Shown here piece after piece: positions 50,779 to 61,322 of a DNA stretch of 64,000 bases; position 1 is the first letter of the stretch, and every line of letters begins with the position of its first letter. The position numbers and the translations under genes are program-made. Location: positions 1 to 64,000 of the forward strand of contig JBKEBQ010000053.1 of assembly GCA_047973225.1 (NCBI GenBank), given 5' to 3'. Source of the stretch: JBKEBQ01 sp047973225. GTDB lineage: Bacteria > Bacillota_I > Bacilli_A > Erysipelotrichales > Erysipelotrichaceae. The notes under the pieces were generated by a model, which worked only from the letters and a program-made list of their open reading frames with translations, ran no database searches and was not told where the DNA came from.

Positions 50779-52977
50779 TTATAAAATAACGCGCTCTACA
50801 TTAATAACACTTGTTACTTTTTTTAGGTTGGCAATCAAATTGTGAAGTTGTTTAGCATCATGAACCAATACGGTTAATTTTGTTGTGGCGCTCAGCGCAT
50901 CTTGATCTACACGAGAATCTACCTGTGTTAATCCGACTTTACACTGTGATGCAACCGTTACAATATCCGTTAATAAAAAATTGCGATCACTGGAGCGAAC
51001 AATCAATAAAGCCTCATAATTACGGGTAGAACTCTCCTCATCCCACGAAACATCAAGTAGGCGCTCTTTCATATCTTGCACGTTCGGACAATCTTTACGG
51101 TGCACCTTGACCCCTTGTCCTTTGGTAATAAAGCCAACAATTTCATCTCCTGGGATTGGCGAACAGCATGGTGATAGGGAAATCACAATACTGTCAATAC
51201 CAGCAACATGAACTCCATATTTATTAGCAGATGAATCCTTATCGTTATGTTTTAAATTTGTGGTTTTAATTTCAAATTCTTTATTTGTCGCTGACTTTTG
51301 GTGCGTTAGTTTTTCTACAATTTGCTGAAGTTGCATTGATTTGCAATAAATTGCATAATATAAATCCAAACTGCTTGGCATCTTTAATTGTCCTGCAACC
51401 GCATCTACTTGTTTCGAAGTTAAATATTCACCTGGAATAAAACCACGTTTTTTTAATTCAGATTCCAACATATCCTTGCCTTTTTCAGCACTTTCTTCTT
51501 TTTCACTTTGATGAATTCGTTGAAAATAAGTTTTTATTTTATTTCGCGCGTGATTTGATTTCACAAATTTCAACCAATCTTCAGAAGGGGCAGAATTTTT
51601 ATTGGTTTTTAAATTGATTACATCTCCATTTTTCAATGGTGTATTCAATGGGACAAGAACACCGTTGATCGTAGCACCTATGGTCTGGTGACCCACTTCT
51701 GTATGAATTCGATAAGCAAAATCTAAAGGTGTAGAACCACTGGGCAAAGCAACAACCTTTCCTTTCGGACTCATAACATACACATTGGCTTCAAAAATAT
51801 CTTTACTAATCAAACTCATAAACGATTTTGCATCCTCATTTGAATCTTCAGACATAGTTGTAAAATCCTTAAACCAATGTAATTGTTCTTCAATTTCTTT
51901 TTGTTGCTGTTCTCTTACATAATTATTTTCTTTATAGCGCCAATGAGCTGCAACCCCACGCTCGGCAATCGCATCCATGCCCTCTGTTCTGATTTGGACT
52001 TCAAAAATATTCCCCTCATCACCCACAATCGTTGTATGCAAAGATTGATACATGTTCATCTTCGGCATGGCAATATAGTCTTTAAACCGTCCTGGTATCG
52101 GTGTATAGGTTGCATGAATATGTCCCAGTATTTCATAACAATTCACTTCTGTATTGGTAACAATGCGAATCGCCAACAAATCTAATATTTCCTCAAAGCG
52201 TTTATTTTTGGTAATCATTTTTTTATAAATGCTGTATAAATGCTTACTTCTACCAAAAATACGATATTTTAAATGGTTTTTATTTAATACACTGGAAATA
52301 TCTGAAATCATATGTTCCACTATACTATCTCGTTCACTTTTACGTGCCTCTACCAAGCGAGCAATTTCATAATATTTTTCTTGATTTAAATAGTGGAAAC
52401 TAAGATCTTCCAATTCATTTTTAATTTCACTGATCCCCAAACGATGCGCAATCGGCGCATATACATCAAGCGTTTCTTTAGCGATTTTTTTTTGTTTTTG
52501 TAAAGGCATGAATTGAAGGGTACGCATATTGTGTAAGCGATCCGATAATTTGATAAGAATAACGCGAATATCATTGGCCATCGCTATAAATATTTTCCGA
52601 TGATTGCTTGCTAAGTACTCCTCTTCATCGACAAATTTTAAAGAACCAATCTTAGTGACAGCTTCCACAAGGGTAAATACTTCCTGACCAAAAACTTCAA
52701 TGAACTCTTTTTCTTCAATATCGGTATCTTCAATAATATCATGTAATAAACCTGCCATAATGGTTTTGGGTCCCGTTTTTAAATCAACAAGAATTTTTGC
52801 AACATGTAAGGTGTGGATAATATAAGGTTCACCACTGCGACGAAATTGTCCCTCATGAAAACGATACGCATACGCATACGCTTGTTCAATCGCTTGTAAA
52901 TCCAATTCATTTTTGATGTAGGTTTTGGCCTCATCAAGGATATCAGAAATGTTTACATTCTTGTTTTTACTAACCAT
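50779..52977 (-). CDS. rel: bifunctional (p)ppGpp synthetase/hydrolase Rel
   Basis: Long RelA/SpoT homologue of 732 residues. HD hydrolase domain with GQFRRSGEPYIIHTLHVA and LLHDIIEDTD; synthetase domain with YRIFGRSKHLYSIYKKM, RFKDYIAMPKMNMYQSLHTT and EVQIRT; then TGS domain and C-terminal zinc-finger-like and ACT domains. Both catalytic centres look intact, so it can make and destroy (p)ppGpp. Order recJ-apt-rel is conserved in Bacillota. GGAGG precedes the start. Confidence 0.95.
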   Translation of the reverse strand: MVSKNKNVNISDILDEAKTYIKNELDLQAIEQAYAYAYRFHEGQFRRSGEPYIIHTLHVAKILVDLKTGPKTIMAGLLHDIIEDTDIEEKEFIEVFGQEVFTLVEAVTKIGSLKFVDEEEYLASNHRKIFIAMANDIRVILIKLSDRLHNMRTLQFMPLQKQKKIAKETLDVYAPIAHRLGISEIKNELEDLSFHYLNQEKYYEIARLVEARKSERDSIVEHMISDISSVLNKNHLKYRIFGRSKHLYSIYKKMITKNKRFEEILDLLAIRIVTNTEVNCYEILGHIHATYTPIPGRFKDYIAMPKMNMYQSLHTTIVGDEGNIFEVQIRTEGMDAIAERGVAAHWRYKENNYVREQQQKEIEEQLHWFKDFTTMSEDSNEDAKSFMSLISKDIFEANVYVMSPKGKVVALPSGSTPLDFAYRIHTEVGHQTIGATINGVLVPLNTPLKNGDVINLKTNKNSAPSEDWLKFVKSNHARNKIKTYFQRIHQSEKEESAEKGKDMLESELKKRGFIPGEYLTSKQVDAVAGQLKMPSSLDLYYAIYCKSMQLQQIVEKLTHQKSATNKEFEIKTTNLKHNDKDSSANKYGVHVAGIDSIVISLSPCCSPIPGDEIVGFITKGQGVKVHRKDCPNVQDMKERLLDVSWDEESSTRNYEALLIVRSSDRNFLLTDIVTVASQCKVGLTQVDSRVDQDALSATTKLTVLVHDAKQLHNLIANLKKVTSVINVERVIL

Positions 52978-53036
52978 AATGAAGCCTCCTTGTGTGATAA
53001 GTATAACATAAATACAAATAAGAATAACGATAAAAA

Positions 53037-53056
53037 AAAACTCATACTTGAGTTTT
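53037..53056 (-). terminator. hairpin after apt
   Basis: AAAACTCA and TGAGTTTT pair around a 4-nt loop, followed on the minus strand by a further T5. It overlaps the apt stop codon and separates apt from rel. Confidence 0.65.
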
Positions 53057-53570
53057 AATCATATTGCAGTAATGTTTGTAGTTCTACCCCTTCTAAGTGC
53101 GCACGACCATTTAAACCACAAAGTTCAATTAAAAAGCTACACCCTACAACCTGACCTCCTAATTTTTCAACGAGATCAATAGTTCCTTTTACCGTTCCTC
53201 CTGTTGCCAGTAAATCATCAATGATAAGCACCTTTTGATTTGGCTTTATAGCATCGGTGTGGACGTGCAATTCATTGGATCCATATTCCAAGTCATAAGC
53301 AACACTTTTCGTTGCTCTAGGGAGCTTCCCAGGCTTCCTTATAGGGACGAAACCAATATGCAAAGCATAAGCTACAGGACAGCCAAAAATAAATCCTCGT
53401 GATTCTGGACCGACAATGACTTCTGCACCTACTTTTTTAGCAAATGCAATCATCTCATCACAAGCTCGTGCAAATGCTTCACCTTCTTGCATAAGTGGCG
53501 TGATATCGCGAAATATAATTCCTGCTTGTGGAAAATCCACAACTTCTGCAATATAGTCTTTTAACTTCAT
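53055..53570 (-). CDS. apt: adenine phosphoribosyltransferase
   Basis: Makes AMP from adenine and PRPP. PRPP loop VLIIDDLLATGGT, N-terminal FPQAGIIFRDITPL and GPESRGFIFG are diagnostic. 171 residues. GAGG precedes the start. Lies between recJ and rel. Confidence 0.95.
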   Translation of the reverse strand: MKLKDYIAEVVDFPQAGIIFRDITPLMQEGEAFARACDEMIAFAKKVGAEVIVGPESRGFIFGCPVAYALHIGFVPIRKPGKLPRATKSVAYDLEYGSNELHVHTDAIKPNQKVLIIDDLLATGGTVKGTIDLVEKLGGQVVGCSFLIELCGLNGRAHLEGVELQTLLQYD

Positions 53571-53594
53571 TTTAAATACCTCAACTTTACGATT

Positions 53595-55190
53595 TTATTT
53601 TATCACATCTTCAACTATCATGGTAATGGATTTTTTACCACGAAAATAGCTCGTAGTAACATTTCCCACAAAACGATATGTCTGCGGACTGTATTTATTT
53701 TTCTTAACACCTTGAAAAAAATATAAATATTCTAGATTATTAGAAACAAATTTTAAATGTTCACCACTACTTAAACTTTGTATTTTTATAATATTGTCCT
53801 CAATACACATCTTTGGTTTTTCAAAATCAACACCAAATGGTTCCAAGCATTGTAAAGATGCGATGCTCGTAATATTCACTTCTTCTTTGTCTATGAAGAG
53901 CACTTGTTCTTCTTTCTCGATTTCTACCGTTTCCATCTTTTTATTGGCGTAGCTTTGTAGCGCTTCTATATTAACTTCCTGCAATGAAATTCCTGCTGCT
54001 TGTGCATGTCCGCCATAGTTTATCAAAAGTGGTTTTATTTCATCAAAGAAGTTTGTTAGATCAACGCCTTTCACACTTCGAATACTACCCTTCGCAATGC
54101 CGTCTTTAACGCTGAGAACCATTGCTGGTTTATGAAATTGATTGACAAGCTTTGCGGCAATAATGCCATTCAAGCCCTCATGAAAGTGCTCATCATAAAC
54201 AATAATAAAGGCATCTTTATTCGTTACTTGCTGTAGCGCCAAAAGTTCTCCCTGCTTACTTAGTAGTTTTCGTTTGTTGTTGAGATCATGTATTTGTCTT
54301 GCAGTTTTTTTGATTTTTGTTGTATCGCTTAATAATAAATATTTCACAAACATATTCGCATTTGCAAGATCAGCTAAACGTCCAAACACATTGATTTTTG
54401 GTACTATTTGAAATGCGATTTTTGTGGCATCCCAAATGTCTTTATTATTTTGTAGCAATTGAATAGGAAGAAAAGTTTTTGTATTTAATAACTGGATTGC
54501 TTCTTTTATCAAAATCCGATTTGCATCTAACACCCCAACCATATCACCGATTGTGGCAATACCAGCAAGAACCGTGTGATAAGGATGATCCTGTATTATT
54601 TTTTTACTCAATAAGTATGCCAGACCAGCGCCTGACAAGTTTTGATAAAATGATGGCAATATTTGCGGATGAAGAAAGTAATCATATACCAAATCATCTT
54701 CTTCATAAGCATGATGGTCACTTAAAATGACACTAGCCCCTTGTGCTTTAGCATATGACAATGCATTTGTGGCTTTCACACCATTATCAACGGTAATAAA
54801 AAGCGTGTAGTTTTTTTTCAATGCTTGTTTGATGGTTTCGATATTAACCCCATACCCTTCTTTAAAACGATTGGGTATATAATAACCAACATCACATCCG
54901 TAACGAATAAGGGAATCATACAAAATCGTTGTAGCACAAATTCCATCACAATCATAATCTCCACAAATTAAAATCTTTTCCTTGTTTGCTTTGGCTCTTT
55001 CTATTCGTTTTACAATACCATCCAAAAACGACAAATCGAAATCATTTGTTGTTAGTTTTGAATACAAAATTTCTTCAATCTTATCCACTTCTATATCCAT
55101 ACTTGCCAACACTTTGCACGCCAAGGGTGAGAGTGTTGTTGTTTTCTTAAAATCGATACTCCGATTCGTATTAACATGCCGATACTTCAT
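53595..55190 (-). CDS. recJ: single-stranded-DNA exonuclease RecJ
   Basis: 5'-3' exonuclease of the DHH family. Motifs ICGDYDCDGICA, TVDNGVKA, LSDHHA and ATIGDMVGV; DHHA1 motif NYGGHAQAAGISL near residue 400. At 531 residues it is shorter than the B. subtilis protein (~786) and slightly shorter than that of E. coli; the extra C-terminal Bacillus domain is missing. GGGGGG precedes the start. Confidence 0.9.
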   Translation of the reverse strand: MKYRHVNTNRSIDFKKTTTLSPLACKVLASMDIEVDKIEEILYSKLTTNDFDLSFLDGIVKRIERAKANKEKILICGDYDCDGICATTILYDSLIRYGCDVGYYIPNRFKEGYGVNIETIKQALKKNYTLFITVDNGVKATNALSYAKAQGASVILSDHHAYEEDDLVYDYFLHPQILPSFYQNLSGAGLAYLLSKKIIQDHPYHTVLAGIATIGDMVGVLDANRILIKEAIQLLNTKTFLPIQLLQNNKDIWDATKIAFQIVPKINVFGRLADLANANMFVKYLLLSDTTKIKKTARQIHDLNNKRKLLSKQGELLALQQVTNKDAFIIVYDEHFHEGLNGIIAAKLVNQFHKPAMVLSVKDGIAKGSIRSVKGVDLTNFFDEIKPLLINYGGHAQAAGISLQEVNIEALQSYANKKMETVEIEKEEQVLFIDKEEVNITSIASLQCLEPFGVDFEKPKMCIEDNIIKIQSLSSGEHLKFVSNNLEYLYFFQGVKKNKYSPQTYRFVGNVTTSYFRGKKSITMIVEDVIK

Positions 55191-55337
55191 ATAACCCCCC
55201 TATTGTGTTTTATAAACGTTAGTTTAATTCTATAGTAATTCAATGTTCCTTGCAATACCTCTGCTTCGGCATCTTGTTTCCTTTTAGAAGATTGTTTGGT
55301 TTATGCAGAAATATTAAAATGATCCTTTGATAAAGCA

Positions 55338-55371
55338 AAACGTGTTGCCAAGTTTTCTTGTCAACACGTTT
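55338..55371 (-). terminator. terminator after secDF
   Basis: A 15-bp stem with one mismatch (55338-55352 with 55357-55371) around a TTTT loop, followed by T-rich sequence on the minus strand. It lies ~25 bp after the secDF stop. Confidence 0.7.
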
Positions 55372-55396
55372 CTTTTAAAATACTATCTCTTCCGTT

Positions 55397-57685
55397 TTAA
55401 TCATTAATTCCTGGAATAATATGCTCTTGTACTTTTTCTTTTTTCACCTTTTTCTTCTTTGATTTATGATGAATATGGAAACGACTACGAAGGACATACC
55501 AAAGTTGAGCAGCTATAAAGATGGAAGAAACACATCCAGAAATAAGTCCTATTAATAAAGTAATATTAAATGAGAAAATAGCACCACTTCCAAAAATCAA
55601 TAAACAACTTACCGGAATAATGGTTGTCAATGCTGTAACAATTGAACGATCAATCGTTTCACTTAAAGAATCATTCACAATTTTATAATAGTCTTTCTTT
55701 TCAATCTTGCGATGTGCAAACACATCAACATTTTCACGTATTCTATCAAAGATAACGATGGTATCATTCATCGAATATCCGATGATTGTCAACAGTACAG
55801 CGATGGTATTGATTGATACTTCTAGTCTAAAAATTGCAACAAAGGCTAACATAATCACAACATCGTGAATGAGCGCCGCAATTCCACTAATGGCATAATC
55901 CCATTTAAAACGGATACTTACATAAAGCAAAATAAAGGCCCATGATAATAACGACATGATAAATGCATTTTTCACCAATTCTTGACCAACGATTGGTGAA
56001 ACGGTAGAGTCATCTGCTTCTGTATTGTATGTTTGTTTTGCATAAGCACGAACGCTACTCGCTTGTTCTTCCGAAATTGCATCTTTAATTGAAATCGTTG
56101 CAACGCTATGATCATCACCCGACAAATTCACATCACTTACGCTAATGCCCATATCTTTAAACTCTTGTATGAGTTTTTCTTTTTTAAAACCATCTTTACT
56201 TGTCATCGTAATATTGGTTCCACTAGAAAATTCAATACCCAAATTAAAGGGACCTTTGTTGTTGGATGTGTTAAAAATAGCAGAACCCACACCAAATACA
56301 AATACCAATAATGAAATACTAATAAAATATTTTGCATTTTTAATGAAATCGATACGTCCTAGCATTGTTGGACGAGTACCTGTTTCCCCTTTTGCGACAT
56401 TTGGAATTTTTTTCACATTCACCCCAAACCACGCTTTTTTATCGTCTAAGAAACCACTTTCGCAAATGGTACGCAACAAGAAGCGGACAACATTGACATT
56501 AAAGATAATCGTAACAAGCGTTGATACCATAAGCATTGTCGCAAAGCCTTTTACACTTCCAGTACCAAAAATATAAAGAACAGCTGCCGAAAGTAACGTA
56601 GTTGCTTGGGCATCAAATACTGTTGACGTTGACTTTTTAGCACCTTCTTTATAAGCAAGTTTCACGCTACGTCCCAGATATAAAGAATCTTTAATCCTCT
56701 CAAAGGTAATAACACTACTATCCACTGCCATCCCAATTCCCAGAACCAAACCAGCAATTCCACTTAGCGTAAAAACACCACCCATAGCTGTATAAATAAG
56801 TAAAACAGCAACCGTATTTGCGGCAATAGAAAGCGACGCAATAGCACCTTGGAATCGATAAATCGCAATTAAGAAAAGCATGATTGCCAAAATAGCAACA
56901 CCACCTGCCAAGATGGTTTTCTCAAAAGAACCTTCTCCTAAGTTTGCGCTAACAACATTGGAATAAATTTCACTCATCTTAAAGTTCAAAGATCCGGAGT
57001 TCAATAAATCCGCCAATTGTTGCGCTTCTTCTTGTGTAAAATTCCCACTAATGACAACCGTATCACCGCTTAAACCTGTGCTTACCGTTGCTGCTGAAAT
57101 ATAGGCAGGTCCACCTTCTTCGCTGGTCTTTCGCGATTCTTCTGAATAGGTTTGTCCTTGTGCATAATCCAACCACGAAACCATTGTTTTATCTGTTGAA
57201 GCAGCAATTTGTGTAGTTACTTCATAAAATTTTTCAGTATTTGCGATTTTTAATTGTACCGCAGGCGAACCATTTTCCATGATCAAAGAAGCTCCGCCAT
57301 CCTGTAATACCGTTGCATCCATCAATAAATTATCACTGGTATCGCGGAATGTTAAAACCGCAGAGCTAGAGATAATATTACGTGCTTCTTCACTGTTTGA
57401 AACACCCGCTAATTGGACCCGCACGCGATCACCTTCAATTGTAATTTCGGGCTCTGATACTCCCAAGACATCAACACGTTTTGAGACTGCACTTGCTACA
57501 GCTGCCATGTCAATTTCTACAGCTTCACTACCTTCCAATGGTGTGATCTCATACAAAACTTCAAATCCACCCTTCAAATCCAAACCTAAATTCATGTTGT
57601 TGATTGCATTTGCTCCAAAACCAATAATGGAAGTAAGCAAAATAACAACGCTTGCACCAAACACTACAAGTTTTTTCTTATTCAT
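55397..57685 (-). CDS. secDF: fused protein translocase subunit SecDF
   Basis: Membrane protein of 762 residues that uses the proton gradient to help export. The SecD half starts with LGLDLKGGFEVLYEI and has IAGLVLGIGMAVDSSVITFERIKD; the SecF half has LGIEFSSGTNIT and TIIGYSMNDTIVIFDRIREN. About 12 membrane helices. SecD and SecF are fused, as in Bacillus. The tail is very Lys-rich. Follows a ComN-like gene by an 8-bp overlap. Confidence 0.94.
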   Translation of the reverse strand: MNKKKLVVFGASVVILLTSIIGFGANAINNMNLGLDLKGGFEVLYEITPLEGSEAVEIDMAAVASAVSKRVDVLGVSEPEITIEGDRVRVQLAGVSNSEEARNIISSSAVLTFRDTSDNLLMDATVLQDGGASLIMENGSPAVQLKIANTEKFYEVTTQIAASTDKTMVSWLDYAQGQTYSEESRKTSEEGGPAYISAATVSTGLSGDTVVISGNFTQEEAQQLADLLNSGSLNFKMSEIYSNVVSANLGEGSFEKTILAGGVAILAIMLFLIAIYRFQGAIASLSIAANTVAVLLIYTAMGGVFTLSGIAGLVLGIGMAVDSSVITFERIKDSLYLGRSVKLAYKEGAKKSTSTVFDAQATTLLSAAVLYIFGTGSVKGFATMLMVSTLVTIIFNVNVVRFLLRTICESGFLDDKKAWFGVNVKKIPNVAKGETGTRPTMLGRIDFIKNAKYFISISLLVFVFGVGSAIFNTSNNKGPFNLGIEFSSGTNITMTSKDGFKKEKLIQEFKDMGISVSDVNLSGDDHSVATISIKDAISEEQASSVRAYAKQTYNTEADDSTVSPIVGQELVKNAFIMSLLSWAFILLYVSIRFKWDYAISGIAALIHDVVIMLAFVAIFRLEVSINTIAVLLTIIGYSMNDTIVIFDRIRENVDVFAHRKIEKKDYYKIVNDSLSETIDRSIVTALTTIIPVSCLLIFGSGAIFSFNITLLIGLISGCVSSIFIAAQLWYVLRSRFHIHHKSKKKKVKKEKVQEHIIPGIND

Positions 57686-57974
57686 ATAAATCCCCTTTCA
57701 ATATGTTTTCAACATTATCAAATTTCATTCGCGCCCCTTGTATAATAGCTTCGTTTGCCAAATAAGAAACAACATCCTGAATTTTTAAATGAACAATATC
57801 GTTGATTGCGCGATTCATGGAAATAAAAGTTTTACCACACCAAATAAAATTAATCATAGTATTGCTCACTTGTTGATAATGAATAGACTGTAAATGTTCT
57901 CTTTGCAATTGATTGGTTTTCAAATGCAGTGCCAAAACAATATATCGATTATCCGTGATTTCTTTTATCTTCAT
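57678..57974 (-). CDS. ComN-like post-transcriptional regulator (tentative)
   Basis: A 98-residue protein. The C-terminal half (AINDIVHLKIQDVVSYLANE) resembles the ComN/YrzD family, which in B. subtilis lies next to secDF and controls the comE message after transcription. Position, size and that segment support the call; the rest does not resemble anything I recognise. AAAGGAG precedes the start; its end overlaps secDF. Confidence 0.5.
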   Translation of the reverse strand: MKIKEITDNRYIVLALHLKTNQLQREHLQSIHYQQVSNTMINFIWCGKTFISMNRAINDIVHLKIQDVVSYLANEAIIQGARMKFDNVENILKGDLYE

Positions 57975-58046
57975 AAATCTCCTTTCAACAAAATGCTATA
58001 TTATTATACCTAGTAAATACCAAAAACGAAAGCCTTTTTATTAAAA

Positions 58047-59915
58047 CTACGCCATTTTTAAAATTTTCTTGCGTAAAGTTTGATAAACATCACTCTTTGT
58101 AAACGCTATTTGCGACTCCCGATAATCATTACCAAATGCTCCGCGACTCAAAACGACAATGGGTGGCATTTGTATTCTTTTGAAGATTGCGGTATGCATT
58201 GTATGAATTACCCATTCTAAATCTTCGATAAATAATTTGGGATTATCCAACCCATAATAGCAAATCCATTGCATCGTTGTTTCATTTAAGTGACGATGCA
58301 AATATGCTTCCATAAATGATTGTATCCCTCCACTTGGATATTCAACTAAGCGTTGAATCAATTCATCATGATAATACCACTTCATTGGATCCACTTGTTG
58401 TACACGTAATTCTGCACTGGGTGGTGTTTGCCAAATAATACGACCATTTTCAATGTTTGGTAATAATGTCTTAGGTATTACAGCGTCTTTGAACACTTCA
58501 TTGATTTGCTTTGCTAGAGCAAATAAGTCAACCTTGCTAAGATCGCCCAATGGAGCAATGGCCCCAATGGTATCACCATATAACGTGCAATATCCCAGTG
58601 CAACTTCAATTTTATTACCATTGTTTACAATAATACCATTTTCAATTGAAGCAAAGCTAGATAACAGATGCCCCCGCAAACGCGCTTGGATATTTTCGTA
58701 AACAAGAGAAGAATATTCTTCTGTGTACCCAAAATTTTGTAAAGTTTTAATTGTTGCTGTATTTACAGCTTCAATACTTCCGCTATGCAAGTGAATATCC
58801 AGTATCTTTGCGATGTTATTTGCATTTTGGATCGTTTCACTGGAATTATACGCACTTGCCATATTATAGCCAATAACACGATGTTTACCCAAGGCCCTTA
58901 CCAGTAAAGCAGCATTAATACTACTATCCAAGCCACCACTCAAACCAATGATCCATTTTGGACGAAAAGAAAACATTTGTCGATCAAATTCCTCAATGGC
59001 GATACAAAGTGCTTCTAATAGTTTGTAGGGGGGTTTCGGTGCATGAAATGCCCTATCTTTTGAAACATCAAAACACACGTAATCACTTCTGAAATCGTCA
59101 CGAAGGCGACAAATAGGAAGCGCATTTTTCCCATAAATGCAACTGCCACCATCAAATAAGATCACATTTTTACCGTTATTTTGAACGCCAACTGCATTAC
59201 AATATATAAGTGGTGGAAAGGATGCTTGTTTGTCCATGTGACGTTTTATCGCTTTGCTTCTCGCATCTTCTTTATGCAATGTGTAAGGGCTACTTGAACA
59301 GTTTATAATCATATCGACTTGTTGTTGACAATATATATCACTTACATCTATGCGATAATCAAAACTCCATAAATCTTCGCAAACCTGTAAACCAATACGG
59401 TACAAACGATTGTTGCGTTTAAAAAGAAAAGGAGAAATGAAATCGCTACTCTTCATACACTTGTACTCACAGACTTCTAAACCGCTTAGAAAATATCTTG
59501 AATCATCAAACATGCGATAATCTGGGTTTAGATGTTTGATATGCATACCATTCAATATTTTATTTTCTTTTTCTACCCATTGTTTTTGATACGCAAAAAA
59601 GCTCGCATTATAGCGAGGTTTTCGTCCATCTCGACCATGTTCTATTGGCGTAATTTCGCCAAAAAAAAGATTCCCATAAATAATCCCAATCTCCCCACTT
59701 AAATTTTTTATTTTTTCATTAAAAGAGTGTGCGTATTGTGCAAAATCATCATCTAAAAATCGATCTTGCAAAACGTAACCACTAATACACATTTCAGGAA
59801 AAACAATAATATCTGCCTTATCATCAACCGCTTTTTTTACCATGCGTTTTAATTGTTGAAAATTTTTCTCGCATTGAGCTGGAATAATATTCGTTTGAGC
59901 AATTGCTATTTTCAT
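58047..59915 (-). CDS. nadE: glutamine-dependent NAD+ synthetase
   Basis: Amidates nicotinate adenine dinucleotide using ammonia from glutamine. N-terminal nitrilase-type glutaminase (Glu in VFPEMCISGY, Cys in QVCEDLWSF) covers ~1-290; the C-terminal synthetase has the PP-loop GLSGGLDSSINAALL and PPSAELR. 622 residues, the long glutamine-using form. GAGG precedes the start. Confidence 0.93.
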   Translation of the reverse strand: MKIAIAQTNIIPAQCEKNFQQLKRMVKKAVDDKADIIVFPEMCISGYVLQDRFLDDDFAQYAHSFNEKIKNLSGEIGIIYGNLFFGEITPIEHGRDGRKPRYNASFFAYQKQWVEKENKILNGMHIKHLNPDYRMFDDSRYFLSGLEVCEYKCMKSSDFISPFLFKRNNRLYRIGLQVCEDLWSFDYRIDVSDIYCQQQVDMIINCSSSPYTLHKEDARSKAIKRHMDKQASFPPLIYCNAVGVQNNGKNVILFDGGSCIYGKNALPICRLRDDFRSDYVCFDVSKDRAFHAPKPPYKLLEALCIAIEEFDRQMFSFRPKWIIGLSGGLDSSINAALLVRALGKHRVIGYNMASAYNSSETIQNANNIAKILDIHLHSGSIEAVNTATIKTLQNFGYTEEYSSLVYENIQARLRGHLLSSFASIENGIIVNNGNKIEVALGYCTLYGDTIGAIAPLGDLSKVDLFALAKQINEVFKDAVIPKTLLPNIENGRIIWQTPPSAELRVQQVDPMKWYYHDELIQRLVEYPSGGIQSFMEAYLHRHLNETTMQWICYYGLDNPKLFIEDLEWVIHTMHTAIFKRIQMPPIVVLSRGAFGNDYRESQIAFTKSDVYQTLRKKILKMA

Positions 59916-59948
59916 ATGTTACCTCACAAACTATTCTTATTATATAAC

Positions 59949-59979
59949 AAAAAAGATGAAATGTTTATTCATCTTTTTT
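59949..59979 (-). terminator. terminator after dfrA
   Basis: A perfect 12-bp stem (AAAAAAGATGAA with TTCATCTTTTTT), 7-nt loop, overlaps the end of dfrA and ends the thyA-dfrA transcript. Confidence 0.7.
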
Positions 59980-60444
59980 TCTTTGATAATGAAGCAGACG
60001 AAATCCTTTTTTTTGTTCATCGCTTACGCTAGTAAAATTTGCTTTGTTAAACCGCGGGAAAAAGGTATCTCCCTCATAGTGTTCATCCACCAATGATATC
60101 CACATCTCATCAGCATAAGGAAGTGCATATTCATAAATTTTAGCGCCACCACATATATATAAATCCTTACCTTTCGTTTTGTATGATTGTAATAACACAT
60201 CAAAATCATGAATAACTTTCACATTTGCATAATCAGTGAGATATTCCCTGTTATTTGTAATCACGTAAGTAAAGCGCTGTGGTAATGGTTGTGGCATTGC
60301 TTCAAAGGTGGTTCTCCCCATAACAATATCTTGATGCAATGTAATCTTCTTAAACGTTTTTAAGTCTTCAGGCAATTTCCAAGGCATCCAGCCGTTCTTA
60401 CCAATAACAAAATTATCGCCAATTGCCGCCACTAAAATAATCAT
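59965..60444 (-). CDS. dfrA: dihydrofolate reductase
   Basis: Reduces dihydrofolate with NADPH. AAIGDNFVIGKNGWMPWKLPEDL holds the acidic catalytic residue in LPEDL; MGRTTFEAMP and GGAKIYEYALPYADEMW bind cofactor and substrate. 159 residues. Its ATG shares a base with the thyA stop (TAATG), so reductase and thymidylate synthase are coupled, linking the two halves of the folate cycle. Confidence 0.95.
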   Translation of the reverse strand: MIILVAAIGDNFVIGKNGWMPWKLPEDLKTFKKITLHQDIVMGRTTFEAMPQPLPQRFTYVITNNREYLTDYANVKVIHDFDVLLQSYKTKGKDLYICGGAKIYEYALPYADEMWISLVDEHYEGDTFFPRFNKANFTSVSDEQKKGFRLLHYQRKKDE

Positions 60445-61322
60445 TAAACACTGACCTTTCCAACCAATTTTCCATAAGATTCATAGTTTTCAATCGTAAT
60501 ATCATCAATTGTAAAATCAAAAATAGAAGAAACACTTGGATTTAGTACCAATTTGCATTTTTTAAGTGGTGCTCTTGTTAGCTGTTCTTTCACAACTTCA
60601 AAGTGATCTTTATAAATATGCGCATCCCCTATTGTATGTACAAATTCTTTTGCTTCATACCCACAAACTTGAGCTAGCATTGCCGTCAACAACGCGTAAG
60701 ATGCAATATTAAACGGAACACCTAAAAAGACATCGGCGCTACGTTGATAAAGTTGACATGACAAATACTTTTCATCCGCACTGACATAAAATTGTAAAAA
60801 AGCATGACATGGCGGAAGTGCCATAGCATCTACCTGAACAGGATTCCACGCACTAATGATATGACGTCTAGAAAACGGATTACTTTTTAAAGAAACGATA
60901 AGCTTTTCAATTTGATCAACACCTTCATTATTAAAATCCCGCCATTGTTTTCCATAAACTGGACCCAATTCTCCGTGAAGCTTCGCAAATTCATCGTCTG
61001 CTTTGATTCTTTCGACAAACTCATCTAGGCTTTCTCCTTGATATGTTGCACTATTTTTATATGCTTCATAAGGCCATTCATTCCAAATACGAACATTCCG
61101 ATCCACTAAATATTTAATGTTGGTATCTCCCTTTAAAAACCACAATAATTCTTCAGCGACTGGTCTTAAAAACATCTTTTTTGTTGTCATAAGTGGAAAC
61201 CCATCACGTAAATCATATCGCGTTTGATAACCAAAAACACTTCGTGTTCCCGTCCCTGTTCGGTCCTTGCGATCTTCGCCATTTTTTAAAATGAATTTGC
61301 ATAAATCTAAGTATTGTTGCAT
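60444..61322 (-). CDS. thyA: thymidylate synthase ThyA
   Basis: Methylates dUMP using methylene-tetrahydrofolate. Catalytic Cys in ALPPCHAFLQFYVS, dUMP site QLYQRSADVFLGVPFNIASY, phosphate-binding SRRHIISAWNP. 292 residues, between short and long forms. AAAGGAGGGG precedes the start; the start lies within the end of the upstream rsuA-type gene. Confidence 0.96.
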   Translation of the reverse strand: MQQYLDLCKFILKNGEDRKDRTGTGTRSVFGYQTRYDLRDGFPLMTTKKMFLRPVAEELLWFLKGDTNIKYLVDRNVRIWNEWPYEAYKNSATYQGESLDEFVERIKADDEFAKLHGELGPVYGKQWRDFNNEGVDQIEKLIVSLKSNPFSRRHIISAWNPVQVDAMALPPCHAFLQFYVSADEKYLSCQLYQRSADVFLGVPFNIASYALLTAMLAQVCGYEAKEFVHTIGDAHIYKDHFEVVKEQLTRAPLKKCKLVLNPSVSSIFDFTIDDITIENYESYGKLVGKVSV